From a virus: a DNA stretch of 31,262 nucleotides. The DNA lies in IMG/VR virus record IMGVR_UViG_3300047354_001141, positions 1 to 31,262 of that record; one strand, written 5' to 3'. Both the position numbers and the translations under genes were made by a program. Below the pieces are notes generated by a model. That model was given only the letters and a program-made list of their open reading frames with translations, had not been told where the DNA came from and ran no database searches. The stretch's first letter is position 1; every line of letters starts with the position of its first letter. Shown here in pieces: positions 1 to 6,830 of this stretch.

Positions 1-122
1 ATCCGAGTGATCAACTCTTTTGCGTAGAGATCACGGTCATGAATAACGGCATGACTGCGAGTGATGCCATTGACAGTTTCAGTGATACGAGTTTCTGATT
101 TAGTATTTTTAATTGTTATCAT
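1..122 (-). CDS. hypothetical protein, 3' end cut by window edge
   Basis: The reading frame starts at ATG (122) and stays open for 40 codons to the window edge, so the C-terminus is missing. The visible N-terminus begins MITIKNTKSETRITETVNG and is polar, with no signal peptide or membrane segment. It follows the 68-residue gene by only 4 nt, so both probably share the sigma70-like promoter at 367-395. I do not recognise the family. Coding status rests on the open frame and tight operon spacing. Confidence 0.6.
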   Translation of the reverse strand, partial: MITIKNTKSETRITETVNGITRSHAVIHDRDLYAKELITR

Positions 123-126
123 AAAA

Positions 127-333
127 TTATATTATCTCTACTTGTTTTAATGACTTAAGAGAAACTTCTGCTCGGATTGAGAAGAATGCGAAGTCCGCGT
201 TATCACCCATTGCGATTGGGAGATAATCTTGAGCTTGTTCAAGAGTGATTTCTGTATGCTCCCCAGTGCGAGTGTTGGTGAGGTCGAATATGTTACCATA
301 TCCCTTGTAGTCGATGATGTATTTTATTTTCAT
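127..333 (-). CDS. small hypothetical early protein (68 aa)
   Basis: This is a soluble-looking 68-residue protein with a mixed alpha/beta pattern and no membrane segment or recognisable motif. It is the first gene behind a textbook sigma70-like promoter (-10 at 367-372, -35 at 390-395). The leader is about 25 nt and contains the AAGATTGA start motif also seen at two other promoters in this window. This suggests early expression by unmodified host polymerase and perhaps a host-takeover role, which is inference from position. Family not recognised. Confidence 0.7.
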   Translation of the reverse strand: MKIKYIIDYKGYGNIFDLTNTRTGEHTEITLEQAQDYLPIAMGDNADFAFFSIRAEVSLKSLKQVEII

Positions 334-350
334 AATTTAGTAAGTCTTTC

Positions 351-395
351 TCAATCTTAGGTCTATATTATACTCTACTTTTGTTGATTTGTCAA
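351..395 (-). promoter_or_regulatory. sigma70-like early promoter P1 with conserved transcript start
   Basis: On the minus strand, TTGACA (390-395) lies 17 nt from TATAAT (367-372). The sequence AAGATTGA (351-358) begins 8 nt past the -10 box, close to the expected transcription start. The same three elements at identical spacing recur at 16842-16886 and 25033-25077. Confidence 0.85.
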
Positions 396-412
396 TAGAT
401 GGAAGTCTTTAA

Positions 413-472
413 GTATCAAGTAGTTATGAACCCTTAAATAACTTAGCCAGAAAATTCATAAGTTATTGATAC
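413..472 (-). promoter_or_regulatory. upstream inverted-repeat element of promoter P1
   Basis: Two 18-nt arms, 413-430 and 455-472, form an imperfect inverted repeat (15 of 18 positions match) with a 24-nt spacer. The near arm starts 18 nt and the far arm 60 nt beyond the -35 box. Related sequence at the same distances lies upstream of the promoters at 16886 and 25077. It could be an operator, an activator site or an extended UP-like element. Confidence 0.65.
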
Positions 473-483
473 TTAATAATTTA

Positions 484-491
484 GATAAATA
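484..491 (+). promoter_or_regulatory. T4-type late promoter box, GATAAATA
   Basis: GATAAATA matches the NATAAATA late-promoter box known from T4-like phages. It ends 5 nt before the ATG at 497, so a transcript starting at the usual distance would have almost no leader. A GAGG stretch lies between box and ATG but is too close for normal Shine-Dalgarno spacing. Confidence 0.6.
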
Positions 492-496
492 GAGGT

Positions 497-1153
497 ATGA
501 TCACAGATGAAATAGTAAATTCTATGGTTCCCCAAGAGAGAGGAATATCTGATTTGGGCGAAAATGCAACATTTGAGCAGATTAACCTATCCTGCATATG
601 GGAACCACGGGATAATGATCAGTCAGAATATGGTGTATCTGCAGTAATCGGATGTGAATTTATTTCTACAGATGTGAATGATCCTCTTATCACAAAATCT
701 GTAGATAATGATAAAGTGAACATAACGGGTGAATATGGAATAAGTACATTTGATCGAATATCTTACGAATTCAAAGACATTGAAACAAATGAAACTTTTC
801 ATGTGAAGGGTTGGCCGCCAACAGACCCTAGAATAAAATATATGTATAAATTAAATCAAGACCCTAGAGAGATACGAGATGTTAATTACATCGTAGACTT
901 TCTTATCGAATTTGATTTCAGCAGTCTTTTGGTTGCTCCGCCTTCGACTGAAGTACCACCACCACCGCCACCAACACCATCAGAATTAGGAATTATAACT
1001 GACTCTGTTGGTTCGAATTATAATTTCTATGTGGATGAATCAACAGAAAAAGCATATAGAAAAGATAGAGTTATATTTAATCAGACTGTTAGAAATTACA
1101 GTTTTAGAAAACTGGCACCAGAATTGAAAAAGATTTTGGACTCTATGGAATAA
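497..1153 (+). CDS. probable virion-associated protein, unrecognised (218 aa)
   Basis: This is an acidic 218-residue protein with alternating beta-prone segments. A polyproline hinge at about residues 152-162 contains six consecutive prolines and separates an N-terminal domain of about 150 residues from a C-terminal domain of about 55. There is no signal peptide or membrane segment. It has a late-type promoter box and is the first of a rightward series leading to the PAAR spike-tip gene, so a baseplate or tail-accessory role is plausible. That is inference from position. Family not recognised. Confidence 0.7.
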   Translation: MITDEIVNSMVPQERGISDLGENATFEQINLSCIWEPRDNDQSEYGVSAVIGCEFISTDVNDPLITKSVDNDKVNITGEYGISTFDRISYEFKDIETNETFHVKGWPPTDPRIKYMYKLNQDPREIRDVNYIVDFLIEFDFSSLLVAPPSTEVPPPPPPTPSELGIITDSVGSNYNFYVDESTEKAYRKDRVIFNQTVRNYSFRKLAPELKKILDSME

Positions 1154-1160
1154 TCATAAT

Positions 1161-1793
1161 ATGGAAATCGATAATACTACACTGACTCGTGTAACAGAGT
1201 TTCAAAATTTTACATCAGCCGTCGGTGTCATCAGTCTTGCTGACGAAGAGTTACTCGGATTAAGGATAGATATTGTAGCGCCTGATAATTTTAATTTGGG
1301 TCTTACTAAAATCGAAAGCAGAGAAAATTTATTAGTAGGATTGACTGGAAAATACACAGGCATATTTAATACAGAAATATGGTATTTTAAAAAGAATGAT
1401 ATAGTTGATTTAGATTACAGTAAAGGAGCTGGTGATCCAGAGTTAATATCAGATAGTGAATTTACTAAACTTAAAGAAAAATATCCAGATTTGCCTGTAT
1501 CTCAGCCAATTGAAACAAATGATTATCTTACAATACCAGAGAATCAGAGAATGGTGGCTTACATACAATCTTCAGAATTAACCAAGACAGTTTCATACAC
1601 GATTACAATAGATTATCATAAATATATAGATTCACCATTCATTCTTCCTCCACACTTGAATGTTGAAGAATATAATATCTATGATCATAGTGAACCACCT
1701 GAAGAAGTGGATAGAGAAACATTCATCATATCTCAAACAATAGATGGAGATACAACTACAGCGAGAAAAGTTATAAATAGTTATTATAATTAA
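1161..1793 (+). CDS. probable virion-associated protein, unrecognised (210 aa)
   Basis: This is an acidic, beta-rich 210-residue protein starting 7 nt after the previous gene. Its size and composition resemble its neighbour: threonine/serine/isoleucine-rich strands and a proline-rich stretch near residue 165. I could not establish homology between the two. There is no signal peptide or membrane segment. Its place between a late promoter and the PAAR gene suggests late expression and perhaps a structural role. Family not recognised. Confidence 0.7.
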   Translation: MEIDNTTLTRVTEFQNFTSAVGVISLADEELLGLRIDIVAPDNFNLGLTKIESRENLLVGLTGKYTGIFNTEIWYFKKNDIVDLDYSKGAGDPELISDSEFTKLKEKYPDLPVSQPIETNDYLTIPENQRMVAYIQSSELTKTVSYTITIDYHKYIDSPFILPPHLNVEEYNIYDHSEPPEEVDRETFIISQTIDGDTTTARKVINSYYN

Positions 1794-1865
1794 CCTTGTC
1801 AAACAATTTTTGTTTTGAATAAACCAATTATAATAAAAAGTCAATATCTTGTCAATAATAAAAAA

Positions 1866-2006
1866 ATGGATAAATTATTAAACTACATATCAAATAATAA
1901 AATACTAGTTGCATTTATCGGAGTCACTATGTGGCTTTTAATTAATACAATATACAATCACTGGTTTGTAACTCATGTCCACACTCCAGTCTGTCCACAC
2001 TTTTAA
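1866..2006 (+). CDS. small single-span membrane protein (46 aa)
   Basis: I chose ATG at 1866 over an in-frame TTG 51 nt upstream, because the shorter form gives a compact protein with a positively charged N-terminus and one transmembrane helix (about residues 11-27). The C-terminal tail carries two histidines and a cysteine (HVHTPVCPH), an arrangement that could bind metal. The stop codon directly abuts the PAAR start codon, indicating translational coupling. Role unknown; a lysis-accessory or membrane-targeting function is only a guess. Confidence 0.6.
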   Translation: MDKLLNYISNNKILVAFIGVTMWLLINTIYNHWFVTHVHTPVCPHF

Positions 2007-2291
2007 ATGCCCGCGGTAACAAGAATTGGTGATGCTGATATAACCCACTGTTCGGGCATGGTAAGAGCGGCAGGTTCGCCAAATGTCTTCTGTAATGGTA
2101 TTCCCATATCAAGATTAGGTGATCCAAATACTGGTCACCTGTTGCCTGGTTCACCATGTCCCGGTCATGTCGTCCCCATTGTATCAGGGTCTAGTACTGT
2201 AAAAATTAACGGAATTGATTGTGGAAGAATCGGAGACCCGACCTGTACGGCTGTGGCCGCGGGCTCTCCTAATGTATTTGCAGGAGGTTAA
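2007..2291 (+). CDS. PAAR-repeat spike-tip protein (T4 gp5.4-like)
   Basis: This 94-residue protein has the PAAR pattern throughout: repeated turns such as TRIGDADITHCSG, AAGSPNVFCNGIPISRLGD and KINGIDCGRIGDP, with conserved cysteines and histidines suited to binding one metal ion at the cone apex. PAAR proteins cap the beta-helical central spike of contractile tails and type VI secretion systems. T4 gp5.4 is of similar length and caps gp5. This marks the phage as a myovirus. It sits directly after a small membrane protein gene and 3 nt before another one with a strong AGGAGG ribosome binding site. Family assignment is confident; the exact spike partner is outside the window. Confidence 0.92.
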   Translation: MPAVTRIGDADITHCSGMVRAAGSPNVFCNGIPISRLGDPNTGHLLPGSPCPGHVVPIVSGSSTVKINGIDCGRIGDPTCTAVAAGSPNVFAGG

Positions 2292-2294
2292 TAA

Positions 2295-2459
2295 ATGAAT
2301 GGATTAGTTTTAATACTAATAATTTTAGGATTTACTGCGGTACCTTTGGTCTGCTTTCTACTATATGCATATTTCGAATATCAATTGAATCATAACCCTA
2401 ATGATTTAGAAATGTCAAAAGAAGATAAGGAGTACTACGATAGTCTTCCTTTAAAATAA
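2295..2459 (+). CDS. small membrane protein (54 aa)
   Basis: A strong AGGAGG (2284-2289) precedes ATG at 2295. The product has one long hydrophobic N-terminal helix (about residues 4-26) and a charged C-terminal tail ending near DSLPLK, so it is probably a single-span inner membrane protein with the tail outside the bilayer. It is the last rightward gene before the leftward surface cassette, and the two stop codons are only 8 nt apart with no clear terminator between them. Function unknown. Confidence 0.7.
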   Translation: MNGLVLILIILGFTAVPLVCFLLYAYFEYQLNHNPNDLEMSKEDKEYYDSLPLK

Positions 2460-2467
2460 GTGTGTGA

Positions 2468-3619
2468 TTAGAATTTTAATCTATATCCAACAAACACTTT
2501 ATTCTTAAATACATCAGCATCTTTATTTAATAGATGCAAGCCTTGATAACCAAGCTCGGCATAGTGATTCTCATTGTATTTCCAAGCAAACGTGATGCTC
2601 GAAACAAAGACTTCCTCTTCTCTCTCTAATCCAATGTTGTAACGATTACCAATATCTTTATAAGATGTAAGAAGATGAGCACCCATAGCACTGACTTCAA
2701 GTTTTGGTGTGATTGGATATTTAATCATAAGAGATGTTTTCAAATTCTCTTTCATATTCCAATATGCTACAGACGAATCCATTACTTCATAAGTTGTGTT
2801 GAATCCAATCACTGTACCTTTTTCAGTAAAGTAAGTTATGTTGGCACCATAAGTCGGCACTGAGTATTCAGTAAGTGTACCATACTGGTCTTCGATCAAT
2901 GCATCGATAATACCATAGTTGAATTTTATAATAGTTGAAGGATTCATGACATACGAGAACTGAGCATAATACGTATCAGTATCAATCGCTCCACGAGTTC
3001 CACTATAATCTAAGAATGACTTTTTACCAACAAGTTCTAATATGAATCGTTTACCAAGAATTTGTTCTGCTGCAAATGAATATGTATCTTTGGTAAAGTC
3101 ACCATTAGTTAATTCGTTGCCACTACCTACAGGTAAGTTTTCAGACCAACGCTTGACATAGCTTTCGTAGCCACCTTTAAGTTTTAAGAGATATCGAGGT
3201 TGCCACGTTAGCAAGTACGTACTCTTATTCATAAAGTATGTTACATCAAGATCATCATCAATATCACTTGGCTCTCTTTCAGAATGAGAGAATGTATTTG
3301 TAGAATCAAGTGTAAGCTTTGGTCCAAATTCGTATTTGCTTTTAATGCCAATGTTACCAAACACCAATGTCTTACTGTCAACAGCCCTATGTCTTATTTC
3401 TGGTTGTGCCTTTAGATTTATTAAATCCCTAAAGAACTTACCATCGATTCCTAGTGATTGGCTATAGTAAAAGGTTGATGTTTGGCCGGACGAACCAGCC
3501 GCCCGCATAAAAACATTGTCATCAAAAAAGATTCGACTAAACGAAGTGAATTTAAGACCTCCTAAGCCATACGCTATAGATGTTACCACTAACAATAATG
3601 TACATAACAAAAATCTCAT
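2468..3619 (-). CDS. phage-encoded outer-membrane beta-barrel protein
   Basis: The 383-residue protein starts with a classical Sec signal (RFLLCTLLLVV, cleavage likely after SIAYG near residue 19). The rest is a run of alternating amphipathic strands rich in Y, F, T and N, ending in VFVGYRLKF. A terminal phenylalanine is the hallmark of outer-membrane barrels recognised by the BAM complex. Related barrel proteins occur beside exosortase/PEP-CTERM loci in bacteria, for example EpsL-like proteins; that similarity is by architecture only and not tested. It begins 3 nt after the PEP-CTERM gene, so the two are co-translated. Possible roles are receptor masking, export of the neighbour's product, or envelope modification during infection. 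Confidence 0.85.
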   Translation of the reverse strand: MRFLLCTLLLVVTSIAYGLGGLKFTSFSRIFFDDNVFMRAAGSSGQTSTFYYSQSLGIDGKFFRDLINLKAQPEIRHRAVDSKTLVFGNIGIKSKYEFGPKLTLDSTNTFSHSEREPSDIDDDLDVTYFMNKSTYLLTWQPRYLLKLKGGYESYVKRWSENLPVGSGNELTNGDFTKDTYSFAAEQILGKRFILELVGKKSFLDYSGTRGAIDTDTYYAQFSYVMNPSTIIKFNYGIIDALIEDQYGTLTEYSVPTYGANITYFTEKGTVIGFNTTYEVMDSSVAYWNMKENLKTSLMIKYPITPKLEVSAMGAHLLTSYKDIGNRYNIGLEREEEVFVSSITFAWKYNENHYAELGYQGLHLLNKDADVFKNKVFVGYRLKF

Positions 3620-3622
3620 AAT

Positions 3623-4270
3623 TTAATCTGTTCTGCGTTTCGTTGCTATGTATAAAAATGCAAGGATACCTACAAGTAAAGCATAGGTTGATGATTCAGG
3701 CACTGTACTAAAATATAGATCGCTTGGTCCATTAATCTCAATATCCATTGAGCCAAGTGCATTGGCTTGAAAAGAAGTAAATACTACTAGATATTCTTTT
3801 TCCTCTAAGTCGAATAGACCGTCAAATGCACCTTCGCCTGTACCAGTTCCTTGTCCACTATTAAGACTCTGACCTCCACCAAATCCAACCGTTGATGATG
3901 AGTTAAAGATTTCTGGCATACTAGTTATAACGTTGGCTAAATCAAAAGTGTCACTATCATACAACAATACTTGTGTATCGACTGTCGAACCATCTGATCC
4001 TTGCAATGAGCTTGAGTAATTAGAGAAACTAAAATCATCACCTGCACTATCAGGAGTCATATATATGTACTCGTAATATGTACGGTCTGTAGTATTTTCT
4101 GGTCCACCCGATGAGCCACTAAACCCTTCGATATATTGGTCATTTTCTAAGACAACATCTAGGTCATAATAAGAATAGTCAGCGTTTGCACCAGTGAGTG
4201 GTCCTAGTATGCTAATACTAGCGAATGCCGGAGCGGCCATTAATAAAAATAGTATTAACCATTTATACAT
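3623..4270 (-). CDS. PEP-CTERM sorting-domain protein
   Basis: Residues 1-17 form a Sec signal ending in AFA. The middle is serine-, glycine- and aspartate-rich and beta-prone, typical of exported surface proteins. The C-terminus has the full tripartite sorting signal: VPESSTYAL (residues 190-198), a hydrophobic helix to about residue 209, then KRR at 211-213. In bacteria such tails are recognised and cleaved by exosortases, membrane transpeptidase-like proteins found with exopolysaccharide loci. No exosortase is visible here, so a host enzyme would be needed. The gene lies between small membrane protein genes and the outer-membrane barrel gene in one leftward cassette. Confidence 0.88.
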   Translation of the reverse strand: MYKWLILFLLMAAPAFASISILGPLTGANADYSYYDLDVVLENDQYIEGFSGSSGGPENTTDRTYYEYIYMTPDSAGDDFSFSNYSSSLQGSDGSTVDTQVLLYDSDTFDLANVITSMPEIFNSSSTVGFGGGQSLNSGQGTGTGEGAFDGLFDLEEKEYLVVFTSFQANALGSMDIEINGPSDLYFSTVPESSTYALLVGILAFLYIATKRRTD

Positions 4271-4274
4271 AATA

Positions 4275-4409
4275 CTACTCTCCTGCTACTACTGCTTCGC
4301 CACCGATAACTCCAAGCATATTAAGTACGATGAGTACGACTACAAGACCTACTACTGTTTTCTTTTTATTGGCTTTTACCCAATTGATTACTGTTGCGAT
4401 GTATTCCAT
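4275..4409 (-). CDS. small membrane protein (44 aa)
   Basis: The frame starts at ATG 4409, immediately after the stop of the gene upstream, and ends 4 nt before the PEP-CTERM gene start. An N-terminal amphipathic segment with three lysines (KANKKKT) is followed by one hydrophobic helix (about residues 19-37) and the tail GGEAVVAGE. The positive-inside pattern predicts a cytoplasmic N-terminus. The spacing on both sides supports coding. Function unknown. Confidence 0.65.
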   Translation of the reverse strand: MEYIATVINWVKANKKKTVVGLVVVLIVLNMLGVIGGEAVVAGE

Positions 4410-4410
4410 T

Positions 4411-4587
4411 TTATTTTTTTCCTATTAATTTACCCATTAATCCAAAGATTTGTCCAAAGAGACCTAAACCTTTTCCAAGGAATGAATCTTTCGGTATGAG
4501 CATTGTTAGCATTGATAAGATACCAATCGTTGCAATTGCTATCTCGATTAAATTTCCTTTACATTGTTGAAATATATATTGTATCAT
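4411..4587 (-). CDS. small membrane protein with glycine-rich tail (58 aa)
   Basis: I placed the start at ATG 4587, which overlaps the upstream TGA in an ATGA junction; a longer in-frame version would add an arginine-rich stretch inside the upstream gene. One transmembrane helix spans about residues 15-34. The C-terminal tail, FLGKGLGLFGQIFGLMGKL, is an amphipathic glycine/leucine/phenylalanine helix of the kind seen in membrane-active peptides. It may be a membrane-perturbing component of the cassette. This is inference; the family is not recognised. Confidence 0.65.
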   Translation of the reverse strand: MIQYIFQQCKGNLIEIAIATIGILSMLTMLIPKDSFLGKGLGLFGQIFGLMGKLIGKK

Positions 4588-4805
4588 TCTTCGTCTCCTC
4601 CATTGCAGTGACATTTGCTACGTGACATATATCCTGCCACAATACCAATGATGCCAGTGACTGACATCTTTAACAAATTAATTACTCCTTCATCGACAGG
4701 CTTATGCTCTTTAATAGAAACATAGAAGTCTCCTATAGTAATAACAAACAACAAAGTTACTAATCCTATTACTAGTGTAAATACTATTTTATCTTTTGTA
4801 TTCAT
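4584..4805 (-). CDS. two-span membrane protein (73 aa)
   Basis: The start chosen is ATG 4805, two nucleotides past the upstream stop codon, giving an N-terminus MNTKDK. Two hydrophobic helices lie at about residues 7-29 and 44-62, separated by a charged loop. The C-terminus has a Cys-His-Cys cluster (SKCHCNGG). Size and topology resemble two-helix phage holins, but no specific family is recognised. It overlaps the next gene by an ATGA junction. Confidence 0.65.
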   Translation of the reverse strand: MNTKDKIVFTLVIGLVTLLFVITIGDFYVSIKEHKPVDEGVINLLKMSVTGIIGIVAGYMSRSKCHCNGGDEE

Positions 4806-4806
4806 A

Positions 4807-6258
4807 TTAATTAGAAGCGTATAGTTGATTAGAAGGAGAAACAATTATTGTGCCTTCGTCGGGTGTAATCACTTGTTCGATCACATCGTCGATCGCTGTT
4901 ATTTCAATGCCTGGATCGATTAAAATATCATCAACTATTACCTCAGCATTAGTTACCATATCAGAAATATCTATTTCTACTGCCTCTACTTCAATCTCTG
5001 TTACCATTGCGTGAGGTTTAATGTCATCTATTCCATCAATAGATATGTCTTCTACTTCGACCTCAGTGTCAGTAGAAATGGGTGGGGTCTCCGTTTCTGA
5101 TTCGACTTCTGCAATCTCAATCACAGGTTCCTCATCAGCAGATATATCACCTTGTTTAACCACCTCCTCTTCATTAGTATTAATACCAAATAACGAAAGG
5201 AGACCACCACCACCAGATTTCTTTACACCATTCGATTCTGCAGTATCGGCGTTTGCTTCAGGGTTTCCTGCCTGTTTGCCTCCGTCAACTTCTGTCTCAG
5301 ACGTTTCCGTCTTAGACTCTTCAGTAGACTCTTCTTCTGTTTGCTCATCTGGTACTGTGTCGCCATCTTGTGTTGGTTCTCCTTCTTCAGAATCAGGTTC
5401 TTCATTATCATCTCCTCCGCCGGTGAGGAAACTGAAGAAACCTTTTTTCTTCTTGGGTTTTTCTTCAACCTGCTCCTCGGCTTCGGGCTCAGGTTCGTTA
5501 GATTCTTCTTCAGATTCTTTATTTTCTGATTCAGGCTCTGATTCTTCTTCAGGCTCTTCAGCCTTTTCTTCTTCATCGCCTCCTAAAAGTTTTGAGAAGA
5601 AACCTTTTTTCTTTTTCTTAGGCTCTTCTTTTTCTTCCTCTACATCTTCCTCATTCGAATCCTCATCCTTTGTATTAGATTCAGTAGAGGTCTTAGTGGA
5701 TTCTTTAGAATTTTCTGTCTCTGGAGTTTCTTCTCCATCCGGTTCTGTTCCCTTAGATATTGTTGTAGTCTCATTTGTTCCCTTTGATTCTGGTTGAGTA
5801 GGTGGGTCTAAATCAATTTCTATATCACCCATGCCAAGAATTGTAGTGAAACCTGCAAGAGGATCATCCCAATTAATGTTAGGGTGTTCAAGTTTAACTT
5901 CTTCCCATTTTTCTTCAGCAACTTGTTGAACTATTCGTGTTTCTTCAACCACTGTATCAACTTGAAAATATGCTGCAGAACCTAGAGCTATAAGACCAGC
6001 AGGGCCGAGTGTAGCAGCCTGATTCCCAAGTTGTTCTAAGAAGCCTGGTGGCTTCGTTAAATCTTCTGAGACAGTGGATTCACCTTCTTCATCATCTTCA
6101 AACTCAAATCCAGGCTGGATTTCATTTAACAGAGATGATGATGCTTTTTTAAGAAGTTCATGTTCCTCATTTGGTCTATCCGGCTTAGACAACCTCTTGA
6201 CCACGTTGATTGCCTCTTCAAGGTCTAACTCTTCTATAGGTTTTTTCTTTTTAGCCAT
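4807..6258 (-). CDS. acidic modular membrane-associated protein with repeated KKKKGFFS motifs
   Basis: The 483-residue protein starts with a lysine patch (AKKKKP) and a short helical region. It has one hydrophobic glycine/alanine-rich segment at about 81-99, then more than 250 residues dominated by Glu, Asp, Ser and Thr. Embedded in the acidic part are three spaced modules: KKKKKGFFSKLLGG (214-227), KKKKGFFSFLTGG (269-281) and KKSGGGGLLSLFG (346-358). Each is a basic patch followed by a short aromatic or hydrophobic helix. The C-terminal 100 residues alternate acidic and isoleucine/valine residues. It heads the surface cassette and has a TATAAATA box 13 nt upstream. Function unknown; membrane tethering through the repeated modules is plausible. 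Confidence 0.75.
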   Translation of the reverse strand: MAKKKKPIEELDLEEAINVVKRLSKPDRPNEEHELLKKASSSLLNEIQPGFEFEDDEEGESTVSEDLTKPPGFLEQLGNQAATLGPAGLIALGSAAYFQVDTVVEETRIVQQVAEEKWEEVKLEHPNINWDDPLAGFTTILGMGDIEIDLDPPTQPESKGTNETTTISKGTEPDGEETPETENSKESTKTSTESNTKDEDSNEEDVEEEKEEPKKKKKGFFSKLLGGDEEEKAEEPEEESEPESENKESEEESNEPEPEAEEQVEEKPKKKKGFFSFLTGGGDDNEEPDSEEGEPTQDGDTVPDEQTEEESTEESKTETSETEVDGGKQAGNPEANADTAESNGVKKSGGGGLLSLFGINTNEEEVVKQGDISADEEPVIEIAEVESETETPPISTDTEVEVEDISIDGIDDIKPHAMVTEIEVEAVEIDISDMVTNAEVIVDDILIDPGIEITAIDDVIEQVITPDEGTIIVSPSNQLYASN

Positions 6259-6271
6259 AACTAACTAACTT

Positions 6272-6279
6272 TATTTATA
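6272..6279 (-). promoter_or_regulatory. late promoter box TATAAATA for the surface cassette
   Basis: An exact TATAAATA on the minus strand, 13 nt before the start of the acidic protein gene. With the rightward box at 6327-6334 it forms a divergent late promoter pair, implying that the leftward surface cassette and the rightward fibre block are expressed together. Confidence 0.65.
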
Positions 6280-6326
6280 CTCAGACATCATTTTTGAGTA
6301 TATTTTCTTTCCAAAAACTTAAAACA

Positions 6327-6334
6327 TATAAATA
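6327..6334 (+). promoter_or_regulatory. late promoter box TATAAATA for the rightward fibre block
   Basis: An exact TATAAATA ending 5 nt before the ATG at 6340. No Shine-Dalgarno sequence fits in the gap, so if this box is used in the normal way the mRNA would start at or next to the start codon. Confidence 0.65.
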
Positions 6335-6339
6335 GAAAT

Positions 6340-6825
6340 ATGTTTGGATTAATAACAATGTTACTCACAACACTCGGTGCCACGGGAATGGGATCACTTT
6401 TAAAAATGGTTGGTGGATTTGCTGCAAGTATTGCAGATGCACGAACTGCCGCCGCTAAACGCGAACTTGCAAGAGATTTAGCATTATCAAAAGCAAGTAT
6501 TGAAACTCAAAATGCTATATTCGGAGAAGCCAATGAAGAAACATCAATGTTTACCCGTGCTACTCGTCGGATCATTGCTCTTATCGGGATGTTCAACTTT
6601 TTCATCATTTCCGTTCTTTGCACCATCTGGCCAGGCGTCGAACTTATTACCTTTACCCCACCAGAAAATAAAGAGGCCGTTAGAATCCTCTGGGGACTTG
6701 TCACCTTTCCCAGTGGAGCTGATATTACCACATCAATCACAACAGGGCACATCGCTCTGGTCTCAATCGCCACTCTGGGAGCAATAATTGGATTTTACTT
6801 CACACCTTCAGCCGGAGGCAAGTAA
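6340..6825 (+). CDS. holin-like three-helix membrane protein (161 aa)
   Basis: Hydrophobic segments lie at about residues 2-30 (partly amphipathic), 78-100 and 130-155. Between the first two is an Ala/Arg-rich soluble helix (ARTAAAKRELARDLALSKAS). The order (amphipathic N-terminus, charged helix, TRRIIALIGMFNF and two further spans) resembles the 3-TM holin family seen in gene transfer agents and marine phages. It heads a run of small membrane proteins leading to the fibre gene. The holin role is inferred from topology; the family link is from memory of the pattern and unconfirmed. Confidence 0.7.
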   Translation: MFGLITMLLTTLGATGMGSLLKMVGGFAASIADARTAAAKRELARDLALSKASIETQNAIFGEANEETSMFTRATRRIIALIGMFNFFIISVLCTIWPGVELITFTPPENKEAVRILWGLVTFPSGADITTSITTGHIALVSIATLGAIIGFYFTPSAGGK

Positions 6826-6830
6826 AAAAT

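Noticed and set aside
5021-5797. Long rightward serine-rich ORF (258 codons)
   Set aside because: It is antisense to the acidic Glu/Asp/Ser-rich gene at 4807-6258. The serine-rich composition is the mirror image of GAA/GAG/TCT codons there. No ribosome site or promoter.
6500-6787. Rightward ORF with a lipoprotein-like LLLSGCS motif, a possible embedded outer-membrane spanin
   Set aside because: It overlaps the holin-like gene in another frame, as true embedded Rz1 genes do with Rz, but it is not embedded in the coiled-coil gene. Its lipobox would lie about 35 residues in, with no clean basic N-terminus and no ribosome site. Chance is likelier.
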